Source: Telluria sp042683405 (GTDB lineage Bacteria > Pseudomonadota > Gammaproteobacteria > Burkholderiales > Burkholderiaceae_D). From it: a DNA stretch of 64,000 nucleotides. Below are positions 24,980-34,022 of this stretch, piece by piece. Positions within the stretch are counted from its first letter, which is position 1. Every line of letters begins with the position of its first letter. Location: the NCBI RefSeq assembly GCF_042683405.1, contig NZ_JBHUJS010000001.1, forward strand, positions 682,001 to 746,000. Reading direction: 5' to 3'. The translations under genes were made by a program, and so were the position numbers. Under the pieces are notes generated by a model. That model was not told where the DNA came from. It did not search any database and was given only the letters and a program-made list of their open reading frames with translations.

Positions 24980-27900
24980 ATGAACGCCCCTGCACACATC
25001 CAGGCACTGCTGGCCGAGAATCCCGACGGCACCGCGCCGCGCCTGCGCGAGATCCCCTACAACTACACGTCGTTCTCGGACCGCGAGATCGTGATCCGGC
25101 TGCTGGGCGAGCCCGCATGGCGGCTGCTGGACCAGCTGCGCGCGGCGCGCCAGACCGGCCGCTCCGCGCGCATGCTGTACGAGGTGCTGGGCGACATCTG
25201 GGTGGTGCGCCGCAATCCCTACCTGCAGGACGACCTGCTCGACAACCCCAAGCGCCGCCAGAACCTGATCGACGCGCTGAACCACCGCCTGTCGGAAGTG
25301 GACAAGCGCCGCATCGCGGTGGACGCGGCAGGCGACGACGCCCAGGCACGCAGCGACAGCGTCGAACTGCTGCTCGCTGCGGCGCGCAAGGCGGTCGAAG
25401 ACTTCGGCAACGAGTTCCGCCAGATGTACGACCTGCGCCGCCGTGCGATGAAGGTGCTGGGCCGCTACACGGACAAGCAGAACATCCGTTTCGATGGCAT
25501 GAAGCGCGTCTCGCACGTGACCGACGCCACCGACTGGCGTGTCGAATATCCGTTCGTCGTGCTCACGCCCGACAGCGAGGACGAGATGGCCGGCCTGGTC
25601 AAGGGCTGCATCGAGCTTGGCCTGACCATCATCCCGCGCGGCGGCGGCACCGGCTACACCGGCGGCGCGATCCCGCTCACGCCGCTGTCTGCCGTGATCA
25701 ACACCGAAAAGCTGATCGCGATCGGCCCGGTCGAAATGGTCACGCTGCCGGGCCTCGAGCACGAATACGCCACTATCTGGACCGGCGCCGGCGTCATCAC
25801 CAACAGCGTCGCCAAGGCCGCGGAAGCCGCCGGCTTCGTGTTCGCGGTCGACCCGACCTCCGCGCATGCGTCCTGCATCGGCGGGAACATCGCCATGAAC
25901 GCGGGTGGCAAGAAGGCGGTCCTGTGGGGCACTGCGCTCGACAACCTGGCCTCCTGGCGCATGGTGGACCCGAACGGGGACTGGCTGGACGTCACCCGCA
26001 TCGACCACAACCTGTCGAAGATCCACGATACCCCGCTCGCGCGCTTCAAGCTGGAGTGGACGCACCCGGCCTCGCGCGGCGAAGCCAGGGGCAAGCCGTT
26101 CAAGACCGAGGTGCTGGAGATCGAGGGCCGCAAATTCCGCAAGGCGGGCCTGGGCAAGGACGTCACCGACAAGTTCCTGGCCGGCCTGCCGGGCATCCAG
26201 AAGGAGGGCTGCGACGGCCTGATCACGTCCGCGCGCTGGATCCTGCACCGCATGCCCAAGTTTGCGCGCACGGTCTGCCTGGAGTTCTTCGGCCAGGCGC
26301 GCGACGCGATCCCGTCGATCGTCGAGATCAAGGACTACCTCGACGGCCTGCCGGCGCAGGGCGAGCAGTTCGCCACGCTGCGGCTCGCGGGCCTGGAGCA
26401 CCTGGACGAGCGCTACCTGCGCGCGGTCGGCTACACCACCAAGTCGCGCCGCGGCGTGCTTCCCAAGATGGCGCTGTTCGGCGACATCGTCGGCGACGAC
26501 GAGAACGCGGTGGCGCTGGCCGCCTCCGAGGTGGTGCGCATCGCGAACACCCGCGTGGGCGAAGGCTTCGTCGCGGTCAGCCCGGAAGCGCGCAAGAAAT
26601 TCTGGCTCGACCGCGCCCGCACCGCCGCCATCGCCAAGCACACCAACGCCTTCAAGATCAACGAGGACGTGGTGATCCCGCTCAACCGCATGGGCGAGTA
26701 CACCGATGGCATCGAGCGCATCAACGTCGAACTGTCGATCGAAAACAAGCTGAAACTGGCCGACCGGCTGATCGAATTTTTCGCAGGCGGCAACCTGCCG
26801 ATCGGGAAGAGCGACGATGCGCACGGCGAACGGCTGGACGCATCGGTGATCCTCGAAGACCGCGTGCCGCATGCGATGGCGCTGCTGACGCAGACGCGGG
26901 CGCGCTGGCAGTGGCTTCTCCAGCACCTGGACACGCCGCTGGCCGAGGCGCAGGAGGCGCTGGAGAGCCACGGCGTCGACACCGGCTTTGCGGCGCAGCG
27001 CATCGCGCGCCATCCGGCCACCAACGTGTTCGACATCATCCAGGACCACAGCGTACGGGTGTCGTGGAAGCGCGAGCTGCGCGCGGAACTGCGCAATATC
27101 TTCAACGGCGCCGCGTTCAAGCCGATCCTCGACGAAGTCACGGAGATCCACCAGCGCGTGCTGCACGGCCGCGTGTTCGTCGCGCTGCACATGCACGCCG
27201 GCGACGGCAACGTGCACACCAACATCCCGGTCAATTCGGACGATTACGCGATGCTGCAGGACGCGCACCGCTCGGTCGCGCGCATCATGAAGCTGGCACG
27301 CTCGCTGGACGGCGTGATCTCGGGCGAGCATGGCATCGGCATCACCAAGCTCGAATTCCTGACCGAGGACGAGATCGGCGAATTCCGCGACTACAAGCAG
27401 CGCATCGACCCGGAAGGCCGCTTCAACAAGGGCAAGCTGCTCAACCACCCGGAACTGTTCGCGGACCTGCGCAACGCCTACACGCCCTCGTTCGGACTGA
27501 TGGGCCATGAATCGCTGATCATGCAGCAAAGCGACATCGGCGAGATCGCGAACAGCATCAAGGACTGCCTGCGCTGCGGGAAATGCAAGCCGGTCTGCAA
27601 CACGCACATCCCGCGCGCCAACCTGCTGTATTCGCCACGCGACAAGATCCTCGCCACCTCCGCGCTGATCGAAGCCTTCCTGTACGAAGAGCAGACCCGC
27701 CGCGGCATCTCGATCCGCCACTGGGAGGAATTCGAGGACGTGGCCGACCACTGCACGATCTGCCACAAGTGCGAATCGCCATGCCCGGTCAACATCGACT
27801 TCGGCGACGTGTCGATGAATATGCGGAACCTGCTGCGCAAGATGGACAAGAAGTCCTTCAACCCCGGTACCGCGGCCTCGATGTTCTTCCTGAACGCGAC

Positions 27901-28978
27901 CGACCCGACCACCATCAACGCCACGCGCAAGGTGATGATCGACTGGGGCTACAAGGCGCAGCGCCTCGGCAACGACGTGCTCAAGAAGTTCGCGCGCAAG
28001 CAGGCAAAGGCGCCGCCGCCGACCACCGGCAAGCCGCCCGTGCGCGAGCAGGTGATCCACTTCGTCAACCGCAAGATGCCGGGCAACCTGCCCAAGAAGA
28101 CGGCGCGCGCGCTGCTCGACATCGAGGACGACAAGTTCGTGCCGATCATCCGCAACCCCAAAGTGACGACCGCCGATACGGAAGCGGTGTTCTACTTCCC
28201 CGGCTGCGGCTCCGAGCGCCTGTTTTCGCAGGTGGGCCTGGCCACGCAGGCGATGTTGTGGGAGGTGGGCGTGCAGACCGTGCTGCCGCCGGGCTACCTG
28301 TGCTGCGGCTATCCCCAGCGCGGCGCCGGCCAGTACGACAAGGCCGCCAAGATGATGACCGATAACCGCGTGCTGTTCCACCGCATGGCCAACACGCTGA
28401 ACTACCTCGACATCAAGACTGTGCTGGTCTCGTGCGGCACCTGCTACGACCAGCTGTCGACCTACGAGTTCGACAAGATCTTCCCCGGCTGCCGCATCAT
28501 GGACATCCACGAGTACCTGCTGGAGAAGGGCGTCAAGCTGGAAGGTGTGGGCGGCGTGCGCTACATGTACCACGACCCCTGCCACACGCCGATGAAACTG
28601 CAGGATGGCGTCAAGACCGTGAACGCGTTGATCACCACCGCCGATGCGGTAAAGATCGAAAAGAACGACCGCTGCTGCGGCGAGTCCGGCACGCTCGCGA
28701 TCACGCGTCCCGACATCTCGACCCAGGTCCGCTTCCGCAAGGAAGAAGAAATGGTCAAGGCCAGCGACGCGCTGCGCAGCGACGGCTTCAAGGGCGACGT
28801 CAAGGTGCTGACCAGCTGCCCGTCCTGCCTGCAGGGGCTGTCGCGCTACAATGAAGACTCCGGCACCACCGCCGACTACATCGTGGTCGAAATCGCGCGC
28901 CATCTGCTTGGCGAGGACTGGATGCCGGACTACGTCAAGCGCGCCAACGACGGCGGCATCGAAAGGGTACTCGTATGA
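24980..28978 (+). CDS. Giant FAD-linked oxidoreductase with iron-sulfur and CCG domains (DUF3683)
   Basis: This 1332-residue cytoplasmic flavoprotein is related to D-lactate/glycolate dehydrogenases (GlcD-GlcF fused). Parts in order: a DUF3683 region with LREIPYNYTSFSDREIV (about 24-40); an FAD-binding PCMH domain with PRGGGTGYTGGAIPL near 210; an FAD-oxidase C-terminal domain ending at EHGIGITKLEF near 785; two ferredoxin clusters, CLRCGKCKPVC near 864 and CTICHKCESPCP near 925; and two CCG heterodisulfide-reductase-like domains (CCGYPQRG, then CCGESG). It probably oxidises a 2-hydroxyacid into the quinone pool. The ATG at 24980 fits the family; an upstream in-frame ATG exists at 24947. Confidence 0.88.
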   Translation: MNAPAHIQALLAENPDGTAPRLREIPYNYTSFSDREIVIRLLGEPAWRLLDQLRAARQTGRSARMLYEVLGDIWVVRRNPYLQDDLLDNPKRRQNLIDALNHRLSEVDKRRIAVDAAGDDAQARSDSVELLLAAARKAVEDFGNEFRQMYDLRRRAMKVLGRYTDKQNIRFDGMKRVSHVTDATDWRVEYPFVVLTPDSEDEMAGLVKGCIELGLTIIPRGGGTGYTGGAIPLTPLSAVINTEKLIAIGPVEMVTLPGLEHEYATIWTGAGVITNSVAKAAEAAGFVFAVDPTSAHASCIGGNIAMNAGGKKAVLWGTALDNLASWRMVDPNGDWLDVTRIDHNLSKIHDTPLARFKLEWTHPASRGEARGKPFKTEVLEIEGRKFRKAGLGKDVTDKFLAGLPGIQKEGCDGLITSARWILHRMPKFARTVCLEFFGQARDAIPSIVEIKDYLDGLPAQGEQFATLRLAGLEHLDERYLRAVGYTTKSRRGVLPKMALFGDIVGDDENAVALAASEVVRIANTRVGEGFVAVSPEARKKFWLDRARTAAIAKHTNAFKINEDVVIPLNRMGEYTDGIERINVELSIENKLKLADRLIEFFAGGNLPIGKSDDAHGERLDASVILEDRVPHAMALLTQTRARWQWLLQHLDTPLAEAQEALESHGVDTGFAAQRIARHPATNVFDIIQDHSVRVSWKRELRAELRNIFNGAAFKPILDEVTEIHQRVLHGRVFVALHMHAGDGNVHTNIPVNSDDYAMLQDAHRSVARIMKLARSLDGVISGEHGIGITKLEFLTEDEIGEFRDYKQRIDPEGRFNKGKLLNHPELFADLRNAYTPSFGLMGHESLIMQQSDIGEIANSIKDCLRCGKCKPVCNTHIPRANLLYSPRDKILATSALIEAFLYEEQTRRGISIRHWEEFEDVADHCTICHKCESPCPVNIDFGDVSMNMRNLLRKMDKKSFNPGTAASMFFLNATDPTTINATRKVMIDWGYKAQRLGNDVLKKFARKQAKAPPPTTGKPPVREQVIHFVNRKMPGNLPKKTARALLDIEDDKFVPIIRNPKVTTADTEAVFYFPGCGSERLFSQVGLATQAMLWEVGVQTVLPPGYLCCGYPQRGAGQYDKAAKMMTDNRVLFHRMANTLNYLDIKTVLVSCGTCYDQLSTYEFDKIFPGCRIMDIHEYLLEKGVKLEGVGGVRYMYHDPCHTPMKLQDGVKTVNALITTADAVKIEKNDRCCGESGTLAITRPDISTQVRFRKEEEMVKASDALRSDGFKGDVKVLTSCPSCLQGLSRYNEDSGTTADYIVVEIARHLLGEDWMPDYVKRANDGGIERVLV

Positions 28979-29427
28979 GCGATTGCGAACTGTGCGAACT
29001 GACCGCGGAACCGGGGCTGGAAACGTCCGGCCCGTACCACCCGGTCTGGCGCGACGACAAGCTCAAGGTGATCATGGTCGACGACCAGAACTATCCCGGC
29101 TTCTGCCGCGTGGTCTGGAACGAGCATGTCAGGGAGATGACGGACCTGGTGCCAACCGACCGCAGGCACCTGATGGACGTGGTGTGGCGCGTCGAGGAAG
29201 CCGTGCGCGAGGTAATGGGTCCGGACAAGATCAACGTCGCGAGTCTCGGCAACGTGGTCCCGCACCTGCACTGGCACGTCATTCCGCGCTACCGCGATGA
29301 CGCGCACTTCCCGAACCCCGTGTGGGCCGCTGCCGTGCGCGTGCCCGATCCGGCCGTGATCGACCTGCGCCGCGCGCTGGTCGCACGGCTCGCCAACGAA
29401 CTCGTGACCCGGCTCCAGAAACCATGA
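28975..29427 (+). CDS. HIT-family nucleotide hydrolase/transferase
   Basis: This 150-residue protein has a histidine-triad-like motif HLHWHVIPR near residues 99-107; the middle HxHxH carries the catalytic histidine. An N-terminal CELCEL pair could bind metal. HIT proteins act on AMP-linked substrates such as adenosine phosphoramidates or dinucleoside polyphosphates; the true substrate cannot be assigned. Its ATG overlaps the stop of the flavoprotein gene (ATGA), and its own stop overlaps the next ATG in the same way, so three genes are coupled. Confidence 0.88.
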   Translation: MSDCELCELTAEPGLETSGPYHPVWRDDKLKVIMVDDQNYPGFCRVVWNEHVREMTDLVPTDRRHLMDVVWRVEEAVREVMGPDKINVASLGNVVPHLHWHVIPRYRDDAHFPNPVWAAAVRVPDPAVIDLRRALVARLANELVTRLQKP

Positions 29428-29840
29428 ACCCGACCGACATCACCGTCCACCAGAAGTCCCGCACCTTCGACATCGCATTCGAGGACGGCAGCGCGTTCTC
29501 GCTCCCGTTCGAATACCTGCGCGTCTATTCGCCGTCCGCCGAAGTGCGCGGACACGGAACGGGGCAGGAGGTGCTCCAGGTCGGCAAGCGCGACGTCGGC
29601 ATCACCTCCGTTGCGCCGGTCGGCAACTACGCGATCCAGCCGCAGTTCACCGATGGCCACAACACCGGCCTGTACACCTGGGACTACCTCTACAAGCTCG
29701 GCGCCGAACAGGCGCAGCTCTGGCAGCAGTACCTGGACCGCCTGCACGCCGCCGGCTTCGAAGGCGATACGGGCCGCGACCCGGGCGCCGTCCTCCCCGG
29801 CACGGACGGCCACACCCACCACCGCGGCTGCAGCCACTAA
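29424..29840 (+). CDS. DUF971 (GBBH-like) domain protein
   Basis: This 138-residue protein has a single N-terminal GBBH-like/DUF971 domain (about 5-95): ITVHQKSRTFDIAFEDGSAF, then LPFEYLRVYSPSAEV and VGNYAIQPQFTDGHNTGLYT. The C-terminal tail is His/Gly-rich (TDGHTHHRGCSH) and could bind metal. The domain is known from gamma-butyrobetaine hydroxylase and iron-sulfur assembly-related proteins. Function here is unknown, but it is a frequent neighbour of ubiE in betaproteobacteria. The start at 29424 overlaps the HIT gene stop; a longer frame upstream is an artefact. Confidence 0.85.
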   Translation: MNPTDITVHQKSRTFDIAFEDGSAFSLPFEYLRVYSPSAEVRGHGTGQEVLQVGKRDVGITSVAPVGNYAIQPQFTDGHNTGLYTWDYLYKLGAEQAQLWQQYLDRLHAAGFEGDTGRDPGAVLPGTDGHTHHRGCSH

Positions 29841-29846
29841 AGCCCG

Positions 29847-29876
29847 AGGGGACCGTCCCGCAGGGGGCCGTCTCCG
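29847..29876. repeat. Family B repeat between DUF971 and ubiE
   Basis: GGGGACCGTCCCGCAGGGGG followed by CCGTCTCC is a family B palindrome seven bases downstream of the DUF971 stop codon. Confidence 0.7.
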
Positions 29877-29976
29877 GATCTTTACCCTCCCGGCAAAGGC
29901 GAAAACCTCCCCTAAAACCTGATATGGGGTTCGGTTTTTCCGAAGTTTCGCACCGGTTTGCGCGCCTGCCGGACTG

Positions 29977-29982
29977 TATAAT
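29977..29982 (+). promoter_or_regulatory. -10 element for ubiE
   Basis: TATAAT lies 27 bases before the ubiE ATG, in GGACTGTATAATTGCG. The -35 region (CGGTTT at a 17-base spacing) is poor. Confidence 0.45.
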
Positions 29983-30009
29983 TGCGCCTATACCAACTGG
30001 CCACATACC

Positions 30010-30744
30010 ATGACCAACACCACCCATTTCGGCTACAAGACCGTCGCCGAAGACGAGAAAGTCAAAGAAGTCGCCAAGGTCTTCCACTCCGTCGCCGGCA
30101 AGTACGACGTCATGAACGACTTGATGTCGGCAGGCCTGCACCGCCTGTGGAAAACCTTCACGATCGCGCAGGCAGGCGTGCGTCCCGGCATGAAAGTGCT
30201 GGACATCGCAGGCGGCACCGGCGACCTGGCAAAAGCCTTCGCCAGGCAGGCGGGCCCGAATGGCGAAGTCTGGCTCACGGACATCAACGAATCGATGCTG
30301 CGCGTGGGCCGCGACCGTCTATTGAACAAGGGATTGTCGACCCCCACCTTGCTCTGTGACGCAGAAAAGCTGCCGTTCCCGGACAACCACTTCGACCGCG
30401 TCAGCGTGGCCTTTGGCCTGCGCAACATGACGCACAAGGACGCCGCGCTGTCGGAAATGCGCCGCGTCCTCAAACCGGGCGGCAAGCTGCTCGTACTGGA
30501 ATTCTCGAAAGTCGCGGCGCCGCTGCAGAAACCGTATGACGTGTATTCGTTCTCGGTGCTGCCGTGGCTGGGACAAAAGATCGCGGGCGATGCGGAAAGC
30601 TATCGCTACCTGGCGGAATCCATCCGCATGCATCCGGATCAGGAAACGCTCAAGACCATGATGCAGGACGCGGGCCTCGAACGCGTCGAGTACTTTAATT
30701 TAACTGCCGGCGTGGCTGCATTGCACACCGGTATCAAACTGTGA
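30010..30744 (+). CDS. ubiE: Ubiquinone/menaquinone biosynthesis C-methyltransferase
   Basis: This SAM-dependent methyltransferase acts on the benzoquinol (or demethylmenaquinol) ring. It has 244 residues. The family signature YDVMNDLMSAGLHRLWK is near 31-47, SAM motif I is VLDIAGGTGDLAKAF near 64-78, and the RVLKPGGKLLVLEFSK signature is near 156-171. It leads a ubiquinone cluster with ubiJ and ubiB, interrupted by a Tim44-like gene. Given aerobic betaproteobacterial context, ubiquinone is the likely product. Confidence 0.96.
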   Translation: MTNTTHFGYKTVAEDEKVKEVAKVFHSVAGKYDVMNDLMSAGLHRLWKTFTIAQAGVRPGMKVLDIAGGTGDLAKAFARQAGPNGEVWLTDINESMLRVGRDRLLNKGLSTPTLLCDAEKLPFPDNHFDRVSVAFGLRNMTHKDAALSEMRRVLKPGGKLLVLEFSKVAAPLQKPYDVYSFSVLPWLGQKIAGDAESYRYLAESIRMHPDQETLKTMMQDAGLERVEYFNLTAGVAALHTGIKL

Positions 30745-30752
30745 GGTTAAGA

Positions 30753-31709
30753 ATGAAAAAGTCTTTGGTTACTCTGATGCTTGCGATCACGATGACGTCG
30801 CTGGTGGCAGACGCGATCGCGCGCCCGATGGGTGGCCGTCGTTCGTTCGGCCGCCAGTCCGCTAACGTGACCCAGAAGGCGCCGCCAGCGGCGCCGACCG
30901 CCCCGGCCGCAGCGCCTGGCGCGACGCGTCCTGCCGCAGCGCCGGCCGCCGCTGGCGCCGCAGGTGCAGCAGCCGCCGCCGCCAAGCCAAGCATGTGGAA
31001 AGGCATCCTCGGCGGCGCACTGCTGGGCCTGGGCCTCGGCGCGCTGTTCTCCAGCCTGGGCCTGTCGTCCGCGCTGGGCAACGCCATCGGTTCGATCCTC
31101 ATGATCCTCCTGCTGGTCATGGCTGTGATGTTCATCGTCCGCATGTTCCGCCGCAAGGACACGCCGGCCAACGCGCCGTTCGAAGGCTTCAGCAAGCCGG
31201 TTCCGGCTGGCGCGCCGCGTTCGACCACGCCTGAAATCGGCTCCGGCCTGAACCAGGGTGCGTTCAACCAGCAGCCGTCGGCCTTCCAGCCGGTGCAGCC
31301 GGTGCCTGGCACCCAGGCGACCAACGAGGGGACCTGGTACGTGCCGGGCGACTTCGACAAGGAAGCGTTCCTGCGCCAGGCCAAGTCGATGTTCATCCGC
31401 ATGCAGGCTGCATGGGACAAGGGCGACGTGAACGACCTGCGTGAGTTCACCACGCCGGAAGTGTTCGCCGAACTGAAGATGCAGATGTCCGAGCGCACCG
31501 ACAACGACTACACCGACGTGGTGCAGATCGACGCGCAGATGCTGGGCATCGAAGACCTGGGCAGCGACCACATGGCCAGCGTGCGCTTCTCCGGCATGAT
31601 CAAGGAATCGCCGACCGCGCAGCCGACCCCGATCGCCGAGGTGTGGAACCTCACCAAGCCGAAGAACGGTTCGGCTGGCTGGCTGCTCGCCGGCATCCAG
31701 CAGCTCTGA
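30753..31709 (+). CDS. Tim44-like domain protein with Ala/Pro-rich linker
   Basis: This membrane-associated protein has 318 residues. A signal or anchor segment (KKSLVTLMLAITMTSLVADAIA, residues 2-23) precedes an Ala/Pro-rich linker (about 40-80). A hydrophobic region LGGALLGLGLGALFSSLGL and a membrane helix IGSILMILLLVMAVMFIV (about 85-130) follow, then a Tim44/MRP-L45 domain (about 205-315) beginning FDKEAFLRQAKSMFIRMQAAWDKGD. The bacterial role of the fold is unclear. The ATG at 30753 is eight bases after the ubiE stop, with GAGG ahead of it. Its location between ubiE and ubiJ hints at a link to quinone or membrane biology. Confidence 0.83.
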   Translation: MKKSLVTLMLAITMTSLVADAIARPMGGRRSFGRQSANVTQKAPPAAPTAPAAAPGATRPAAAPAAAGAAGAAAAAAKPSMWKGILGGALLGLGLGALFSSLGLSSALGNAIGSILMILLLVMAVMFIVRMFRRKDTPANAPFEGFSKPVPAGAPRSTTPEIGSGLNQGAFNQQPSAFQPVQPVPGTQATNEGTWYVPGDFDKEAFLRQAKSMFIRMQAAWDKGDVNDLREFTTPEVFAELKMQMSERTDNDYTDVVQIDAQMLGIEDLGSDHMASVRFSGMIKESPTAQPTPIAEVWNLTKPKNGSAGWLLAGIQQL

Positions 31710-31714
31710 TGCAG

Positions 31715-31744
31715 CAGGGACAGTCCCCGTTGGGACAGTCCCCG
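31715..31744. repeat. Family B repeat pair after the Tim44-like gene
   Basis: GGGACAGTCCCC GTT GGGACAGTCCCC: two direct copies of the motif, six bases after the stop codon. Confidence 0.8.
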
Positions 31745-31771
31745 AAATATGATGCCAGTCTGGTAAGATCG

Positions 31772-31800
31772 AACCGCCCGCTTTCCGGGCGGTTTTTTTT
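31772..31800 (+). terminator. Rho-independent terminator before ubiJ
   Basis: ACCGCCCG (31773-31780) pairs with CGGGCGGT (31786-31793), followed by seven further T residues. It ends the ubiE transcript and implies a separate promoter, or read-through, for ubiJ-ubiB. Confidence 0.85.
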
Positions 31801-31816
31801 CGGGTCCAGTGTCACT

Positions 31817-32461
31817 ATGTTCTTCCCCTCGCCATTCACCGGCCTGGCCGGCACCGCCGCGGCCGCCATCAACCACCTGCTCGCCCAGGAGGCCTGGGCG
31901 CGCGACTCGCTCGCGCTGCACGCGGGCAAGGAAGCACTGGTGGATGCCGGCGCCTTCTCGGTACGCCTGCGGGTCGCGCGCGACGGCATGGTCCAGGCCA
32001 GCAACACCGAGGCGCCCGCCAGCGTCACCATCCGGGTCAAGGTGTCGGACGTGCCGCTGATCCTGCAGAACCGCGACCGCGCCTTTTCGTATGTCAAGAT
32101 CGAGGGCGACGCCGAATTCGCCAACGCCATCTCGCAGCTGTCCAAGGCCCTGCGCTGGGAGGCCGAACACGACCTGGAACCCTTCCTGGGCCCGATCGGC
32201 GCGCGCCGCGTGGTCGGCGGCGCCCGCAGCGTGGCGGAAGGCGTGCGCACCACGCACCGCAAGCTGACCGAGAATATGGCCGAGTTCCTCGTGGAGGAGC
32301 GGCCCGTGCTGGTCCACCGCCACGCGGCCGAAGCCTTCGGAGAGGACGTGCGCGAACTGCGCGACGACGTCGAGCGCGCCGCCAAGCGCATCGCCAAACT
32401 GGAGCAGAAGCTGGCCAAGCCCGCGCCGCGCGCCGGACAACAACACCTGGACCTTGAATGA
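31817..32461 (+). CDS. ubiJ: Ubiquinone biosynthesis accessory factor UbiJ
   Basis: This SCP2-fold lipid-binding protein scaffolds the soluble ubiquinone-synthesis complex with UbiK. It has 214 residues. An N-terminal SCP2 domain (about 15-115) is followed by a helical C-terminal part ending in a coiled-coil (RELRDDVERAAKRIAKLEQKL, about 180-200). The start at 31817 lies just after the terminator; an upstream extension would run through it and is rejected. Its stop overlaps the ubiB start (ATGA). Confidence 0.87.
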   Translation: MFFPSPFTGLAGTAAAAINHLLAQEAWARDSLALHAGKEALVDAGAFSVRLRVARDGMVQASNTEAPASVTIRVKVSDVPLILQNRDRAFSYVKIEGDAEFANAISQLSKALRWEAEHDLEPFLGPIGARRVVGGARSVAEGVRTTHRKLTENMAEFLVEERPVLVHRHAAEAFGEDVRELRDDVERAAKRIAKLEQKLAKPAPRAGQQHLDLE

Positions 32462-34017
32462 TCTGGAAATTCGTACGACTGCTTAAAATCTTCCGTGTCG
32501 CGATCAAGTACGGTCTCGACGAGATTGCCATTTCCGGATTTTCCGTCCCGCGCACCGCCAAGTTCATCGACCGCCTGTTCTTCTGGCGGGATATCAGCGC
32601 CCCGCGCGGCGTGCGCCTGCGCCGCGCGCTGGAGGAGCTGGGCCCGATCTTCGTCAAGTTCGGCCAGGTGCTGTCCACCCGCCGCGACCTGGTGCCGGCC
32701 GACCTGGCCGACGAGCTGGCGCTGCTGCAGGACCGCGTGCCGCCGTTCCCGTCCGACCTCGCCGTGGCCCAGATCACCCGCTCGCTGGGCGCGCACCCGG
32801 ACCTGCTGTTCGCCAGCTTCGAGCGCGAGCCGGTCGCCTCGGCCTCGATCGCGCAGGTGCACTTCGCCACGCTCAAGGACGGCACCGAAGTCGCGGTGAA
32901 GGTGCTGCGCCCCGGGATGAAGCAATTCATCGACGAGGACGTCGCGCTGATGCACGATGCCGCCGACCTGCTGTCGCGCCTGTGGGCGGACGCGCGCCGC
33001 CTCAAGCCGAAGGAAGTCGTCGCCGAATTCGACAAATACCTGCACGACGAGCTGGACCTGATGCGCGAGGCGGCCAACGCCGCCCAGCTGCGCCGCAACT
33101 TCGCCGGTTCCTCGCTGCTGATGGTGCCCGAGATGTACTGGGACTACTGCTCCTCCAGCGTGATCACGATGGAGCGCATGAACGGAATTCCGGTCTCGCA
33201 GACCGAGCGCCTGGTGGCAGAAGGCGTGGACCTGGCCAAGCTGTCGCGCGACGGCGTCGAGATCTTCTTCACGCAGGTGTTCCGGGACGGCTTCTTCCAC
33301 GCCGATATGCACCCCGGGAATATCCTCGTGTCGGTCGAGCCGGCCACGTTCGGGCGCTATATCGCACTCGACTTCGGCATCGTCGGCACGCTCAACGACT
33401 ACGACAAGGACTACCTGTCGCAGAACTTCCTGGCCTTCTTCCGGCGCGACTACAAGCGCGTGGCCGAAGCGCACATCGAATCGGGCTGGGCGCCGAAAGA
33501 CACCCGGGTCGACGAACTGGAGTCGGCGGTGCGCGCCTGCTGCGAACCGATCTTCGACCGGCCGCTCAAGGACATCTCGTTCGGCCAGGTGCTGCTGCGC
33601 CTGTTCCAGACCTCGCGCCGTTTCAATGTCGAAGTCCAGCCGCAGCTGGTGCTGCTGCAAAAGACCCTGCTGAATATCGAGGGCCTGGGCCGCCAGCTCG
33701 ACCCGGACCTGGACCTGTGGAAGACCGCCAAGCCGCACCTGGAGCGCTGGATGGCCGAGCAGATCGGCTGGCGCGGCTTTGTCGAGCGCCTGAAGGAAGA
33801 GGCGCCGCGCTTCGCCCACATCGTCCCGCAGATCCCGCGCCTGCTGCACCAGACCCTGCATAACCAGGCCGAGCGCAAGGACGACTCGATCCTGCTGCAA
33901 ATGCTGATCCTGGAGCAGCGCCGCACCAACCGCCGGATGACCGCGCTCGTCCTCGTGATCAGCCTGCTGGGCATCGGCTACCTGGTGGCTGAATACGTGC
34001 CGCTGGACCGGATGTAA
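32458..34017 (+). CDS. ubiB: Ubiquinone biosynthesis kinase-like protein UbiB
   Basis: This ABC1/ADCK-family atypical kinase or ATPase is needed for ubiquinone synthesis, 519 residues, close to the E. coli length. The family KxGQ motif appears as FVKFGQVLSTRRD near 75-87, an Ala-rich loop as EPVASASIAQVHF near 125, the catalytic lysine in VAVKVLRPG near 148, and the metal-binding IALDFGIVG near 302. Two C-terminal hydrophobic helices (LVLVISLLGIGYLVAEY) anchor it in the membrane. It is translationally coupled to ubiJ. Confidence 0.95.
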   Translation: MIWKFVRLLKIFRVAIKYGLDEIAISGFSVPRTAKFIDRLFFWRDISAPRGVRLRRALEELGPIFVKFGQVLSTRRDLVPADLADELALLQDRVPPFPSDLAVAQITRSLGAHPDLLFASFEREPVASASIAQVHFATLKDGTEVAVKVLRPGMKQFIDEDVALMHDAADLLSRLWADARRLKPKEVVAEFDKYLHDELDLMREAANAAQLRRNFAGSSLLMVPEMYWDYCSSSVITMERMNGIPVSQTERLVAEGVDLAKLSRDGVEIFFTQVFRDGFFHADMHPGNILVSVEPATFGRYIALDFGIVGTLNDYDKDYLSQNFLAFFRRDYKRVAEAHIESGWAPKDTRVDELESAVRACCEPIFDRPLKDISFGQVLLRLFQTSRRFNVEVQPQLVLLQKTLLNIEGLGRQLDPDLDLWKTAKPHLERWMAEQIGWRGFVERLKEEAPRFAHIVPQIPRLLHQTLHNQAERKDDSILLQMLILEQRRTNRRMTALVLVISLLGIGYLVAEYVPLDRM

Positions 34018-34022
34018 GTACG

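Noticed and set aside
24791..28903. A very long open frame (1370 codons) on the minus strand opposite the FAD/iron-sulfur oxidoreductase
   Set aside because: It is antisense to a gene with complete domain motifs; the translation is His/Arg/Val-rich with no recognisable domain, as expected when GC-rich codon bias removes stops from the opposite frame.
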